In this document: positions 12,246-23,137 of the stretch, piece by piece
Position numbering within the stretch: the first letter of the stretch is position 1
How the letters are laid out: every line of letters begins with the position of its first letter
DNA from: Eutreptiella sp. 'Long Island Sound 2002'
Taxonomy: Eukaryota; Euglenozoa; Euglenophyceae; Eutreptiales; Eutreptiaceae
Reading direction: 5' to 3'
DNA: 64,000 nt
Assembly: GCA_964036045.1 (NCBI GenBank)
Contig: OZ038389.1
Location: forward strand, 36,288,912 to 36,352,911
Made by a program: the position numbers and the translations under genes
The notes under the pieces: model-generated
What the model was told of the DNA's origin: nothing
What the model saw: only the letters and a program-made list of their open reading frames with translations
Database searches by the model: none

Positions 12246-13097
12246 ATGGCTGACCGCAAAGGTGGCGACGAGGGTGGCAACGAATGGCGCCGCGCGGTCC
12301 GCACAGTCCCGACCGCCGGCGACCCCCCGCCGCCCACGTGCGATCACACGAGTGTATTCTGCGAGCCCCTGCGGACGCTGGTGATATTCGGGGGCCACGT
12401 TGCCGCCGTCGGGGTGACCGCGGCGCTCTACGAATTCGAGATTGATTCGAAGGTGTGGCGGGAAGTGGAGATCCAAGAGCCCGTGAAGCCGTGCGCCCGC
12501 GACAGCCACAGCGCCGTGGCGCACGAGGGCCAGATGATGGTTTTCGGGGGCTACGGGGGCCCAGACTGCGGCATGCTGAACGACGGTTGGATTTACCATG
12601 TGGAGCCCAAGAAGTGGGAGTTGTTGGAGATGACCGGCACGGTGCCGACACCCCGGCAGCAGCACTCGGTCGCCCGCGTCGGCGAGAGTAAGATGCTGCT
12701 GTTCGGCGGCTTCGACGGCGACGCGCGGCTGAACGACATGTACGAGTACGATTTGGAGACGGGAGTGTGGCGCGACATCGCGTACACCGGGCTGGCCCCG
12801 CAGCCGCGGGACGGCGCGGGAATCGCGATTCTCGGGGAGTTCCTGTACCTGTTCGGCGGGTACTCGCTGTCCAAATCGCAGGACTTGTACACCTTCCACC
12901 TCGAAACGGCAGTGTGGTGCCGGTTGGCCCCGGCGCCCGGCGTGCCGACCTCGCGATGTGGGCACCGCTGCGAGGTGCACGCCGAGCGGATGTACGTCTT
13001 CCACGGCTTCAACGGCACCGTGGGTTCCGCCCTCATTTGGGAGTACGACCCCGCCGGTAATCGCTGGAGGCGGCTGGAGTTCCAGGGCGACCCCCCG
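12246..13097 (+). CDS. Kelch-repeat protein, exon 1
   Basis: This exon encodes residues 1-284 of a Kelch beta-propeller, a protein-interaction scaffold. Five repeats are readable, each with the strand motif ending in F-G/H-G and a downstream Tyr/Phe then Trp: VIFGGH (blade 1), MVFGGYGG (2), LLFGGFDG (3), YLFGGYS (4) and YVFHGFNG (5). Each following blade starts with a P-x-x-R pattern. The exon ends at CCG/GTATGT in phase 0. The sixth blade is on exon 2 at 14880, and joining them restores the P-x-x-R-x-x-H consensus exactly. If the intron is retained, the frame runs on to 13247 through a Cys-rich stretch made by a GCT repeat and loses the sixth blade. No F-box, BTB or other partner domain is visible, so the cellular target is unknown. 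The start codon at 12246 is the first ATG of the open frame. Confidence 0.9.
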
Positions 13098-14879
13098 GTA
13101 TGTGTGCGCGCGGCCCGCGGCCTCCACTGCTGCTGCTGCTGCTGCCACGCGAAGCCCCCCGACATCGCTTACAGCAGCGCGGCCGCTCGATTCACGTCTG
13201 CAGATGTCCCATTGAACATTTTGTGGAACCGCTGGATCAGACGCTGACGAACAATAGACAAGGCGCATGCCCATGGCACAAGGCACACGCCCTTCCGCGG
13301 CCAACAGGATCCGCGCCTGGACCAGCACACTAGCACAGCACCAGCACCACGACCAAGAACAGACCAAACACAATCGCAATTTATTGGGTGGTGGGGTTTC
13401 CAGACCTGCCCAGCATATTTTGGGGGGCAGCGACCGGGAGAAGTTCTGGGCACCTCAGCGATCTTCGTTCATGTCGGACGGACATACCACAAAGGAAGAC
13501 ACGCACGTTTCAACCCAGAAGCGTCAGTGGTGCCGGCGCTGAGTTGGAGCGGGTGTTGGGCTTCACTTGGAACAGTATGGCAGAGCGGCATCCGGCAAAC
13601 GTCTGAAATCCGAGGGTTTATGTTCCGACACCCGAAATGCCCACAAATGCATGCTACAAAGTGTTACTGGATCCGTGTCGTGCGGTTGTGGTGGTTGGGA
13701 ACAAAAAATCATGGTCGCAGATCGCCCGGAGAAGGCACAGTTTTGGGAAACCCCCCAACCCCCCCCCCCCCCCATCCCCATCCCCACCCCCCTGACCCGC
13801 CCCCAAACCCCACCACCGTCCCTTTGCGACACACCTGTGCAGCAGTTGGATTAGAGCTCGCCGGCTACTTGGTTAGGCTGCACGGTGTCCTAGGCCGAAT
13901 CGATGTAATTTTTGGGGGCCCCGCGGGCTAGGGAAAGCGCTCAGAAATTTCAGGGCTGGCAAATGTGCATTCATGCCCACAAACCTGGTGTCGGCATAGA
14001 CCAAAGTGTAAGTGCCATGCTTGTGCCCCTCCATCAGAGTTTTGCTTAACAACTCAGCATCTCCTGGGGGGGGGGGGGCGACACTCCCCCCCCTTTTAGT
14101 GATTGGGCAAATTTTTCTCCGGGTCTTCGGCCAATCAAAACTTTTCTCTGGCGCCTTCGGCGCAAGTCAGTTTACTTCAAAAAATTTCTTCGGCACCTCT
14201 AACCACTCAGGATCTCCTGGGGGGAGGGGGTTTTGGCATGACGCCATGGTGTGATGATCTCGTCTGCAGCTGGCGGCGCCTACTGGCCGATCGCCATTCG
14301 CTGCCCTTCCCTTGGACCCTTTCCCTCCATAGGCCGTGGTGCCCATCGGCCTCTCACCACCCTTTGACCTTCCTCTTCCTCCCTGCCCTAACCTTCCCTC
14401 TCCCCTTCCCTTTCCCTTTCCTTGGCCTTTCCCTCCGTAGGCCGCAGTGCCCATCGGCCTCACCGCACTCCTTCCCTTCCCATTCCCTTGGTCGGTTGTG
14501 CCAACGGAGCCCCCGGACATGCCCTGTTTCACTTCTCCGCGTCGAGTCCACGCAGAGGAAGGCAAATGCTTTTGCCGTTGGCCAGGTGCGTCCAAGCGGC
14601 CATCCCAAGCCCGTGGTGAGGTACCTCTCCCCAACGGCGGCTGGTGGGCCCTGAGATGGCCACTTGCGGGGTCGTTTCCCCGACGGGGGCACATAACAAC
14701 CTTTCGCCTCCAAGTTCCCGCGCCCAGTCCTTCCTTTGGGGGGAGGGGGGGGGCCTCCCCCACAGCCCCACCCACCCCCCTCCTTGGACCCCCCCCCCCC
14801 CGCACCCCTCCCCCCCTTAAGGAAAACCCTGCTCTCCATTTGAATGTGCATATGCATTGCCGCGCCCGTGCACATGCAG
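13098..14879 (+). other. Kelch gene intron (1.78 kb)
   Basis: Donor GTATGT at 13098 and acceptor ACATGCAG ending at 14879. The intron holds a C-run near 13757, G-runs near 14066, a CTTCGGC hairpin-repeat patch at 14100-14200 and a pyrimidine-rich patch near 14340-14430. It also carries a copy of dispersed repeat family G near 14445-14545, and C-rich sequence just before the acceptor. Confidence 0.8.
14445..14545 (-). repeat. Dispersed repeat family G, partial copy
   Basis: Contains the segment CAACGGAGCCCCCGGA followed by a CCTGTTTCACTTCTCC-like stretch, matching the minus-oriented copy at 17464-17665. It is diverged and shorter than the other copies. Confidence 0.55.
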
Positions 14880-15032
14880 GATGCCCGGTGCCAGCACTCC
14901 TCTGCAATGGTGCTGCCAGACCAGAAAGTGGTGGTATTTGGAGGATGGGACGGTGCCGTCTACACCAACGCCATGTTTGAGTACGAGTTCGCAGAGCCGG
15001 TGGAGAAGGAGGGCAAGAAGGGGAAGAAGTAA
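14880..15032 (+). CDS. Kelch-repeat protein, exon 2 (sixth blade)
   Basis: This exon encodes residues 285-334. It completes the sixth Kelch repeat (DARCQHSSAMV, then VVVFGGWDG, then the FEYEF strand) and ends in a short Lys/Glu-rich tail before TAA. The exon starts right after an AG acceptor in phase 0 and complements the end of exon 1. Six blades give a closed propeller, which five alone would not. The basic-acidic C-terminal tail has no recognised motif. Confidence 0.88.
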   Translation, partial: DARCQHSSAMVLPDQKVVVFGGWDGAVYTNAMFEYEFAEPVEKEGKKGKK

Positions 15033-15492
15033 ACAGCACACCGCGACCACTCGTTCCGGGCGTTCCCACCATCATGCAATTGCGGGGGAAGGGAGGGGCA
15101 CGGGGCTGCATTCGGGGGATGTTTGGGCCTTGTTCAAAGCAGGACTGGTGTTGAGGAGGAACACAGAACCAGCTGCAATCCGTCGGCCCCGAATGCCAAC
15201 AAATCCGCGGTCGACCAGGAGGAGCAGCTGCTCATCCAGTAAGTGCCGTCAAACAGTGTTGGTGGACGCTGAGCGCCTGTTTCTACGTGCCCACCACGGG
15301 TTCCTTGCATATCAACCGGCGTACGTACCACTGCACATCAACCACTGTATCTACCCTGGGGCGATTCTCAATGGCATGGACAGATGAACCGCCTCGCTCC
15401 TCAAGGACGGCAGTGGTGCCAGGCTCGGGTGGTGGCGGTGTTGTGTGAACGTTCCATTTGGGGGTTTACTGCCAACGGTATAATTGTTGAGT

Positions 15493-16209
15493 CCGAGGGG
15501 GAGTGCCGAGGGGGAGTGCCGAGGGGGAGTGCCCAGGGGGAGTGTCGAGGGGGTGCGAGTGTCGAGGGGGAGTGTCGAGGGGGAGTGCCGAGGGGGAGTG
15601 CGGAGGGGGAGTGTCGAGGGGGAGTGCCGAGGGGGAGTGTCGAGGGGGAGTGTCGAGGGGGAGTGTCGAGGGGGAGTGTCGAGGGGGAGTGCCGAGGGGG
15701 AGTGCCGAGGGGGAGTGCCCAGGGGGAGTGTCGAGGGGGTGCGAGTGTCGAGGGGGAGTGTCGAGGGGGAGTGCCGAGGGGGAGTGTCGAGGGGGAGTGT
15801 CGAGGGGGAGTGCGGAGGGGGAGTGCGGAGGGGGAGTGTCGAGGGGGAGTGCCGAGGGGGAGTGTCGAGGGGGAGTGTCGAGGGGGAGTGTCGAGGGGGA
15901 GTGTCGAGGGGGAGTGCCGAGGGGGAGTGCCGAGGGGGAGTGCCGAGGGGGAGTGTCGAGGGGGAGTGTCGAGGGGGAGTGTCGAGGGGGAGTGTCGAGG
16001 GGGAGTGCCGAGGGGGAGTGCCGAGGGGGAGTGTCGAGGGGGAGTGTCGAGGGGGAGTGTCGAGGGGGAGTGCCGAGGGGGAGTGCCGAGGGGGAGTGCC
16101 GAGGGGGAGTGTTGAGGGGGAGTGTCGAGGGGGAGTGTCGAGGGGGAGTGTCGAGGGGGAGTGTCGAGGGGGAGTGTCGAGGGGGAGTGTCAAGGGGGAG
16201 TGCCGAGGG
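15493..16209. repeat. 13-bp minisatellite, about 55 units
   Basis: Tandem array of a 13-base unit, GAGGGGGAGTGYC, with variants ending CC, TC, CG or a CCCAG form. Two irregular 17-base units begin after the CCCAG variant near 15531 and again near 15717. The 186-base spacing equals thirteen 13-base units plus one 17-base unit, so part of the array was duplicated as a block. Because 13 is not a multiple of three, all three forward frames and one reverse frame stay open for 240 or more codons; none is a gene. Confidence 0.95.
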
Positions 16210-17463
16210 TGTATTGGTTCAGTCCGGGGCCAACCCTAACTCCGAGGGAGCCGGGATCACGGGGAGTACGACTTCAGGCCTCCCATTTTGCACCCAGCCC
16301 ATCGGTCCCGGAAGCTTCTTTCTCGCCCCGAAACCTCAGGACTCCGTTGCTGCCGCATTGGCAGGCGCCTGGTCACCCCTCATGCTCGTGACGCTCGATC
16401 GCACCCGGTCAGACCCGGTCCCACACGATCGCGGCCGATCATTCCCGGGCACACCTCACGTCACCTGATCACACCTGATCGCGCTCGGCCGCATGCAGCC
16501 ACACCCGAACACTTGCATGCTCGGCCCTGCGTGGTACCGGGGGTGCATCTGCTTCCCACAGCGGACTGCGACGGCACGCGGCCACACGCTTGGCAAATTC
16601 TGTGCCCCACTCCCTCCTCCCCCTTGGCACCCCCCGCCCCGGCCTTTACACTTCCCATGGCATGCCTCTCGCCGAGGACGTCATGTGAAGCCTGCCGGCA
16701 GGCTGGGCAGTGATGCTGCCCTGCCGGCAGGCTGGGCAGTGATGCTGCCCTGCCGGCAGGCTGGGCAGTGATGCTGCCCTGGTGAGCAGTGGTCAGCAGT
16801 CCACCTTCACCCACTCGCCTGCCCTTTTCTCATCCCCGATCCACGCAAGCGACCTCGACCAGCAACAGCAGGTCACGCAAAAGACATGGCACTGGAAACC
16901 GGCTGCACCACCCAATTGCCCACCGGCCTCCACGGAGCCCCCGCTGCCCCGGCTCACAGAACCTGCCACCCACGCCACTGACTCATTTCGCACGCAGACA
17001 CGCGGAAGTGGCCTGCGGTGTTGTCCTGGCGCTTATGCGTTTCTTGGGTTCTATGGGCTGTTTGGGTGGGTGCACCTTGGGATGGTGCACCGGTGTTTGA
17101 CCACCAATAGTTGCCGCGGTGCAGGCCCGGTGCGCGCGCGGTGCAACAACACCCGCCTTGGCTGGACGGACCGCACCAATGCTCCTGAGGCCCTACGGCC
17201 CACCTCGGGAGCCGGCAAGCGACTGTCTGGTGGGCGGTTGCCGACAGAGGCCGGGGGAGGGTGGCGGGGCCGATGCAGCCGGACATCCTCTGCGCTCCTC
17301 CAGGCACAACCCCCGATCTCTGTGTTGTTGCTTCGTTGGTTCTGCACCAGTAAAGCGCAGTTGGTCACGTTGAAGGGGTTTTCCCGCTGCAAACCCCACA
17401 CCGCCGCTGGACATTGACGCACAGGGTCCTGGCGCCGGGGGGGGGGGGGTTGGCACAAGACCT
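16210..17463. other. Intergenic, no gene recognised
   Basis: Contains GATCRC-rich patches near 16395-16490, a 29-bp triplicate (listed separately) and GC-rich unique sequence. Long open frames exist on both strands, but none shows a known domain or consistent coding bias. Confidence 0.4.
16692..16778. repeat. 29-bp tandem repeat, three perfect units
   Basis: Unit starts CTGCCGGCAGGCTGGG and ends TGATGCTGCC. Three consecutive identical copies start at 16692, 16721 and 16750. Each contains the palindrome CTGCCGGCAG. Confidence 0.95.
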
Positions 17464-17665
17464 CGGTATCTGATTGTTTGCCTTTGGTGGCGCCTATTGG
17501 CCTCTCGCCACTGCCCATCCCAACCCTCCGTGGGTCCAAACGTGTTTTGGTCGTGTCAACGGAGCCCCCGGATGACTTGTCCTGTTTGACTACTCCGGGG
17601 GTCGGCCGTCCCGGAGACGGGCTGTTGCCCCATGCCGTTGACCAGGGGCATCCAGATGCACACTC
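17464..17665 (-). repeat. Dispersed repeat family G copy
   Basis: On the minus strand this reads through a CATCTGGATGCCCCTGGTCA segment, then GACAAGTCATCCGGGGGC, then GGCGAGAGGCCAATAGG. It is highly similar to 40830-41050 and 42042-42175. No coding capacity is evident, and the function and mobilising machinery are unknown. Confidence 0.8.
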
Positions 17666-19321
17666 CGAGTCCATGCGGGGGTTTGCCGGCTCCAGCGCTG
17701 ACTTGTGCACGCTGGGGCGGCGGGGGGGGGGGATGCCTGTTTTTCGGACGGTGTGTGAACTCCCTACTTGACAGGCAGATCTGGTGGCTGCTGCCTGGCG
17801 GTGGTCGACGACGTGCCGCTGCATCGCTAACGCTTCCCTTGGCAGGGGCCTGTCCACTGGCGTCTTCAGGTCTCATTCTCTGTGACAGAAAGGGGCCTAT
17901 GGTCTTACAGGCCATTGACGAGACCATTTTCTTTCTGCGGTTTGTGCTGATCGCCTCTTGTGCGCACGTGCAAAAGCCCATAGTTCCTTCGGGGGGGGGG
18001 GGGGGGGGGCACCAACAGTCCGTGTCGTTTGGGTCAGTTTGGCTGTTCTCTGTGCGGCGCCTGGGGGAATGCGTATCTCAACGCCGAGTGTCCAACGGAA
18101 CGTCCCACCGCAGGCGACAGCTGAAGGGGCAGAGCGTGGGGGGGATACGACCAGCCGTGAGAGCGCTGCTGGCGCAGGGGTGCGCAGCCTGTTTGTCGCG
18201 TTGCTTCTGGGAAGTCGCTGTGGATTGCTCTCCAAAGCCGTGATGAATCGTTGCGCAAGCGACAAGAATTGTTGTGAATTTTTGTGGCAAAGGTTGTCCG
18301 GCATGTTCTTCGCATGTGCGGGCGCGCGCACGCGCGTGTGCGCGTACCTGCGTGCGTTTGTGTGTGCATGCAATGTGCGCGCGCATGGACGAACTAACCT
18401 GGTGTGCTGTCCCCACTGACCTCGTCTGCGCGTCTGCATGCGCGCTGGCGCCGCCGTGAGTGTGTCTTTTGCCCGCTAAGGCTTTCACCTGCCGCTTCTT
18501 TTTTTTTTTTAGAGGGGCTTGGCACAGAAGACAATGTGTAACCCCTTTTCTTCCTTCAATTGTCCCCAAAGCCGCATGTTTGCTAGGTTCAGCTGGCCAA
18601 AGGTGTTCACGTGTACTGCCTTCGAAACCGAGGGGATTCGTGCCCGGCGGGTGCGCTTGAACAAACGAATCAACGTGTCAACGTGCTTGCGTTGGGGTGT
18701 ATCTGCGTACCTGTAGTCTGGTCGTATGTGCAGGTGTGTGGATATGCCAGTGTGCAGGGGCTATTTGGTGCATGGATGTGCTTTTCATTCCTTTGCCGTT
18801 CTAACCCGATGTCAGATGTATTCTCAGCAAGGTATTGCGTAACATTCCTCCAAGGGACTACTGTATGTCTGTATTTTACGTTGCATGGAATCCTCAGCCA
18901 CATGTGCCCCCGCTTCGTCTACAATTGCTGTGCCCTCACTTTTTGCAGAGAGGTCTTCAGGGGAGGGGTGCACAGCAATGAAGAGTGAGGGGCCTCGGCA
19001 TGAATGGGGATGCGGTTCGGGATGGTTGGAGAGTGTTGAGCCGAGGTGAAGAGGGTGTGGAGCTTGTAAGTCACACATCTCTGAATTCGCGTACCTGTGG
19101 AGTGCCGCAGGGGCCAAGCTTCAATTGAGATGGTGGGTTGTAGCCTGACCTCTTGGCAGCTCTGGGTCCTGCAACAATCCCACCTCTGCAGCCAACTTCT
19201 TGGAAATCCCCTGTGGGGGTGATTAGGTGAAAAGTGATGAACGCCATACCAAACTGTATGTGTCCCCTAACGGTAGTCCCCCCCTTTAACTCCGCAGCCC
19301 CTCAACCAACAATTCCAAAAT
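17666..19321. other. Intergenic, no gene recognised
   Basis: Includes a G-run of about 20 near 17989-18009 and an alternating GCGCGC/GTGTGCG patch near 18320-18380 that could adopt left-handed DNA. A T-run lies near 18500. No domain-bearing frame was found. Confidence 0.4.
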
Positions 19322-19380
19322 TACCTTTTTTTTGATACTGGGACCACCCACAATGATCAAATATCAGACGTAAAGCACGT
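19322..19380 (+). repeat. Dispersed repeat family C copy
   Basis: The stretch TTTTTTGATACTGGGACCAC, then CACAATGATCA, then CAGACGTAAAG is shared with 20955-21010 and 36295-36345. It has no coding content. Confidence 0.6.
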
Positions 19381-19772
19381 TTCTGTATTTCTCGGCCCAT
19401 TTGGCCATTGGGTGCTTGGGGATTGGTTCTGGTTTGGTTTGGTGCAGGCCTGGGTGTTGTCCAGGATTCGCCGCTGAGACAGTGATCGGGCAGCGGGGTG
19501 GATCCGCCGACACACCAACAGTCCCAACTCTAACAGGACGGGATGCCGATGCACCAACAGTGACCCGACACTGACGGAGGGTTGGGAAGGGTTTGGCGCT
19601 GGCAACTGTGCCCAACGCGTGCGCACACTCGCTACCGTTATTCTCCCCCTCCCCAACGGAGATAATTGCAGTACAATTGAGAAGTGTTGAACTGAGTGTG
19701 TCTGGCATGAGGTCAGGATCAGGCCTTTGCTTAGTGGCTGGTTGATACTATACCGGGGGGGGGGGGGGGAAG

Positions 19773-19889
19773 AGCACCGGCCGCAGCGGCCGACAGAAAG
19801 CAGCGACCCGACACAACATGCGAAGGGAAGAACGGGTGACCGTCCAGGGCCCCGTAAAGGAGCAACAACCAGACGGAATGTCACACGGG
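19773..19889. repeat. Direct repeat, copy 1 of 2
   Basis: About 117 bases starting GAGCACCGGCCGCAGCGGC and ending CGGAATGTCACACGGG match 20115-20232 at roughly 85-90 percent by eye. The right end of each copy abuts a G-run. Confidence 0.8.
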
Positions 19890-20114
19890 GGGGGGGGGGG
19901 GACGCACGCGGAAACACAGTGAGGCAGGTTATGGACGGCCTGTGGACAGAGGCGTGTGGACGGCAAAAACAGCCAAGCGACAATGGCAACAACCAGCACA
20001 ACCTCAATACGCCAACCACTGGGCGCCACTGACGCGCAAATGGCACATCCCGCCACATCCAGCACAGCCCCGGCACACCAACCACTGGGCTGCGAACGCG
20101 GAAACGACACCAGC

Positions 20115-20232
20115 AGGAGCACCGGCCGCAGCGGCTGACAGAAAGCAACAACCCAACGCAACGTGCAAAGGGAAGAACGGGTGACTGTCCATGTGCCCGT
20201 AAAGAAACAACAGCCGGACGGAATGTCACGCA
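20115..20232. repeat. Direct repeat, copy 2 of 2
   Basis: Partner of 19773-19889, 342 bases away. A shorter repeat containing CCAACCACTGGGC also occurs twice between the two copies. On the reverse strand the pair gives a 337-codon open frame with internally repeated sequence, judged not to be a gene. Confidence 0.8.
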
Positions 20233-20485
20233 GGGGGGGGGTCTGAGGATGGGTGGGTGGGTTTGTCTGGATTTCCCCTGATTTTGGGAAAAATGCAGGT
20301 ACCCCCCCTGGGGGGGGGTGTCCGCTTTTGGGGGCCGGTGGGTGGGTCGCTGAGCTTGGTAGACCGCCAATGTATGGGGATGCTACCGCTTTGTTCAGAC
20401 CTGTTTTGCTTTGCAGGTTTTCACTTCAGTCTATGCAGGGTCCTTGAGCAAAGTGCATCAGGGACTGTCAGTGGCCCAGTGGATA

Positions 20486-20545
20486 TGGCACAGGTCAACC
20501 AAAAGAGGGGTGTGAGTTTGAACCCTGTTGTGCACAGTTTCAGCA
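20486..20545 (+). repeat. tRNA-like (B-box-bearing) segment
   Basis: GAGTTTGAACCCTG resembles an RNA polymerase III B box and follows an A-box-like GGCACAGGTCAACC stretch at short spacing. It is probably a decayed tRNA-derived SINE head rather than a functional tRNA. Confidence 0.3.
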
Positions 20546-20929
20546 CCTGCTATGGAGTGGTTAACCTGAATTTGTTGCATCCAGAATTGCTCTGTGACCC
20601 CCCCCCCCCTTCCCCTCAGGGTATCCGGCAGGTGGGTGGGTGGGTCTGAGAGTGGGTGGGTGGGTCAGCCAAAATCCCGGGAGGGCCAAGCCAACACCCC
20701 CCCAGTATCACTAAGCAAAGGCCTGGTCAGGATCATGCTGCCCATTTCAGAACCTGGCATCGGAAATGTGTACCCAGGCCCTGTCATTTGCTTTGCACCT
20801 GGTCCCCGCACTGCAGGCTTCCCTCCTCTAGGTATATGCCTGCAGTATGGCCAAGTCAGTGCTTTGGGATTTGGGGGGTGGGGTTCCCAACACATTGGCG
20901 CATCACCAAATTGAGTTTCCAGCCTCAAC

Positions 20930-21010
20930 ACCTCCAAAATCGAGATTTTCGAGACCTATTTTTTGATGTTGTGAGCCCCACAATGATCATAGCTCAGATG
21001 TAAAGTAAAG
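20930..21010 (+). repeat. Dispersed repeat family C copy
   Basis: Begins CTCCAAAATCGAGATTTTCG, then ATTTTTTGATGTTG, then CACAATGATCATAGCTCAGA. The copy at 36270-36345 shares the left half as well (CTCAAAAATCGAAGTTTCC), so the family is at least 75 bases long. Confidence 0.65.
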
Positions 21011-22161
21011 TATTGAAGTCTTGCCACCTTGTGATGGGGGGTACTTCGCCACGTGGCAATAATCAGTGGACCCCCCTCTACTAAACGCAATAGAATTTGA
21101 AAAGGTCTTTCGATAAATGCCCTTGCCAGGTGCCTCTCAGAGCTGATACACATGGACCAAGAGTTGACGGTGTAGGCTGCCCACTACAGAGTCCAGAGTT
21201 GGCTGAACCTGTGAAGGGTTTTGACAAAATCAAGAGTTGGGTGCTGAAATGTTGTGAGGCAGGGATGGTTGAAGAGGAACAGGACGGCATACCGCACCAT
21301 GGCTCAGCATGCGCTCCATTCTCTAAGCCTGAATGCAGCCCAGATACCGTTTGGTCAACCACCAACGGAGGCATTGGGAAACCAAACAATACTGTGGGCT
21401 GCACCGATGGAAAAGACAGTCAAGAATTCCACGGGGAAGCCAAGAGGGACGAAAGGTCCGGCTTCTGGTAGGTAGACCTGACCAACAGGGCAATGGGTTG
21501 CCAGGTTTTGCAATACTGCAAGGGCGGATTTCCGTGGGCAGGTGATGCTGTGTGGAGGTTCAATGCACTTTTGCAAGAGATGATGTGTGAAAGCCCATGC
21601 CGAGTGTACACACTGCGGACACACACGCACGCTGGTCACTGGTGTTGATCCAAGAGCTCTTAGTGGTGTGTGAAAGCAGAATTTTAGAATTGATCGGAGA
21701 ACTTCGACTTTTTGTAGAGAATTCTGAGTACTTGCGCTTTGATGTTGGCCACGGCTGGTGGAGGCCCATTTCAAGGAACTCGAAACTTTCTCTTGATTTT
21801 GACATCACTGCGGTGCCTAGAAGCCGAGGCAATTTTTCTTTGTTGGCTTGCGCACATTTCACGGGACCATCCGAAGAATTTTGCCATCATGGCCGTACTA
21901 CCGTAGGAATGGATTAGGAAAGACGTGCCTTTTCCATAGCCCGACAAAGAAGCCAAAGCTTTGCACTCACCCATACACTTACTGGGACACGCACACATGG
22001 ATGGACGCTCTCACTCACGCACGCACGCACGCACGCACGCACGCACACATGCACTGACTCACCCACACATCACCCAAACACCCCCCCCCCCCCTCCCTCC
22101 CACAGACAGTTCACCAAACGACCACCCGGGAGCCATATGGCTGTCGCCGGGCTTGGCTGAA
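21011..22161. other. Intergenic with (ACGC)n microsatellite
   Basis: No gene is recognised. An ACGC/ACTC tetranucleotide array lies at about 22013-22055, followed by a C-run of 14 near 22080. A 124-codon frame at 21097-21471 has mixed protein-like composition but no recognisable domain. Confidence 0.4.
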
Positions 22162-22578
22162 ATGAGTGAGCCAGAAGAGGGTGCATCCCAGGAACATGAA
22201 GCCACGGCGACAGGCTTACTCCACTATGATTCCTCGTGTGATTCCTCGAGCTCTGATGACAGTAAGCCGTATGGATGGACAGGGGGAACCGATTACAGCA
22301 CCGATGTCAGTGACACTAACAAAAAGAGGACCATTGCCGGTAAGAACAACAAAAAGAGGCGCACCAACCCCCCCCCCCCCCACTGGGGAAAAGGGTCTGG
22401 CCCAAGCTTCCCTCTCCTGCGCTTCACTTGGGCGCGATCCATAAGTACCAAGAGTGATGTGACGCAAACCCCACCCCCTGCGGAAGGATCAGAGCTGGAC
22501 TTCTCCATAGAAGCCAGTGACCAAGAATACAAAAACCGACAGGAATCGCCCCCTACCCCCCCATGCTCTCCACCCTAG
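22162..22578 (+). CDS. Acidic Ser-rich hypothetical ORF
   Basis: A 138-codon frame from the ATG at 22162 begins MSEPEEGASQE, continues with a Ser/Asp cluster (SSCDSSSSDDS) and a Lys/Arg patch (KKRTIAGK then KKRRTN) that looks like a nuclear localisation signal, and ends Pro-rich. The middle of the frame crosses a C-run (22371-22381), so its integrity depends on the run length. No family is recognised. Acidic N-termini of this kind occur in some transposases, but that is only a suggestion. Confidence 0.3.
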   Translation: MSEPEEGASQEHEATATGLLHYDSSCDSSSSDDSKPYGWTGGTDYSTDVSDTNKKRTIAGKNNKKRRTNPPPPHWGKGSGPSFPLLRFTWARSISTKSDVTQTPPPAEGSELDFSIEASDQEYKNRQESPPTPPCSPP

Positions 22579-22597
22579 ACACAGAGAGGTAGCACAG

Positions 22598-22662
22598 TAG
22601 CACAGTAGCACAACACCCAATGTCAGTCCTCCGGTCGGGGGTTCGAACCCCAAGGATGGTCG
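22598..22662 (+). repeat. tRNA-like segment with perfect T-arm
   Basis: GGGGGTTCGAACCCC forms a perfect T-arm-like hairpin with an exact B box. Upstream is a GTAGCACAGTAGCAC repeat where an A box would lie. The remainder does not fold as a full cloverleaf by eye, so it is a tRNA-derived SINE head or a decayed tRNA. Confidence 0.4.
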
Positions 22663-22741
22663 GGGAGCCCTGAACGTCCCGAACACTCTAACAGGACACT
22701 TTGAAGGAATGAGCACAAAAGCCGGATAATGGACACATCGT

Positions 22742-22800
22742 CGTGGCACTATAGTGGACAGCCACGCTGCCTTGGGTTAGGTTCGAACCCTGGGGGGCTC
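22742..22800 (+). repeat. tRNA-like segment
   Basis: GGTTCGAACCCTGG matches the B-box consensus, following a GGCACTATAGTGGACAGCC stretch. It lies 100-200 bases from the tRNA-like unit at 22598 and is likely part of the same SINE-like cluster. Confidence 0.35.
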
Positions 22801-22924
22801 ATAGTGGGTGGGTTTGGTGACACAGTCCATAGATATCTCCCTCTCGTCGGCCACTCTGTTTTTACACCTAAAACTTTGATCCTCCCCCGCAGACAAAGGA
22901 AAACACAGCACGAGGAAGTAGCAT

Positions 22925-23020
22925 ACTTGAAATGCAGTGAGCACACACGTCCCAGTGCTCTTTGGGTTTGAGGCCAGGTCTGCGGGAGCCTCCCGTGGAG
23001 GCGATGGGGCCGGCCCTGCC
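22925..23020 (+). repeat. SINE-like repeat, copy 1
   Basis: GAAATGCAGTGAGCACACAC, then GGGTTTGAGGCCAGGTC, then GAGCCTCCCGTGGAGGC matches 23138-23225 in order and spacing. The centre is B-box-like but diverged. Confidence 0.55.
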
Positions 23021-23137
23021 TCCGGACTTCGGTTCGTGATATGAACCAACGGACAGTTCAAACCCCAGAGAGGTAAAATGGAAAACGGGAGCGGGCGGTC
23101 GGGAAAACGGTTATATTGGTGATGGCCAAGCAGCAAA

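Noticed and set aside
12231-13379. 382-codon minus-strand ORF over the Kelch gene
   Set aside because: GC-rich antisense shadow; all Kelch motifs are on the plus strand.
14167-15111. 314-codon minus-strand ORF in the Kelch intron
   Set aside because: Low-complexity Gly/Arg composition from C-rich DNA, overlapping a verified exon on the other strand.
15351-16468. Four long overlapping ORFs (240-320 codons) in the minisatellite
   Set aside because: A 13-base unit without stops in these frames automatically opens all three forward frames and one reverse frame. The peptides are pure 13-residue repeats.
19357-20370. 337-codon minus-strand ORF
   Set aside because: Its internal similarity comes from the 117-base direct repeat pair and it crosses two G/C runs. 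No domain is seen.
22598-22662. A functional tRNA gene
   Set aside because: A perfect T-arm-like hairpin is present, but no acceptor stem, D-arm or anticodon arm could be paired.
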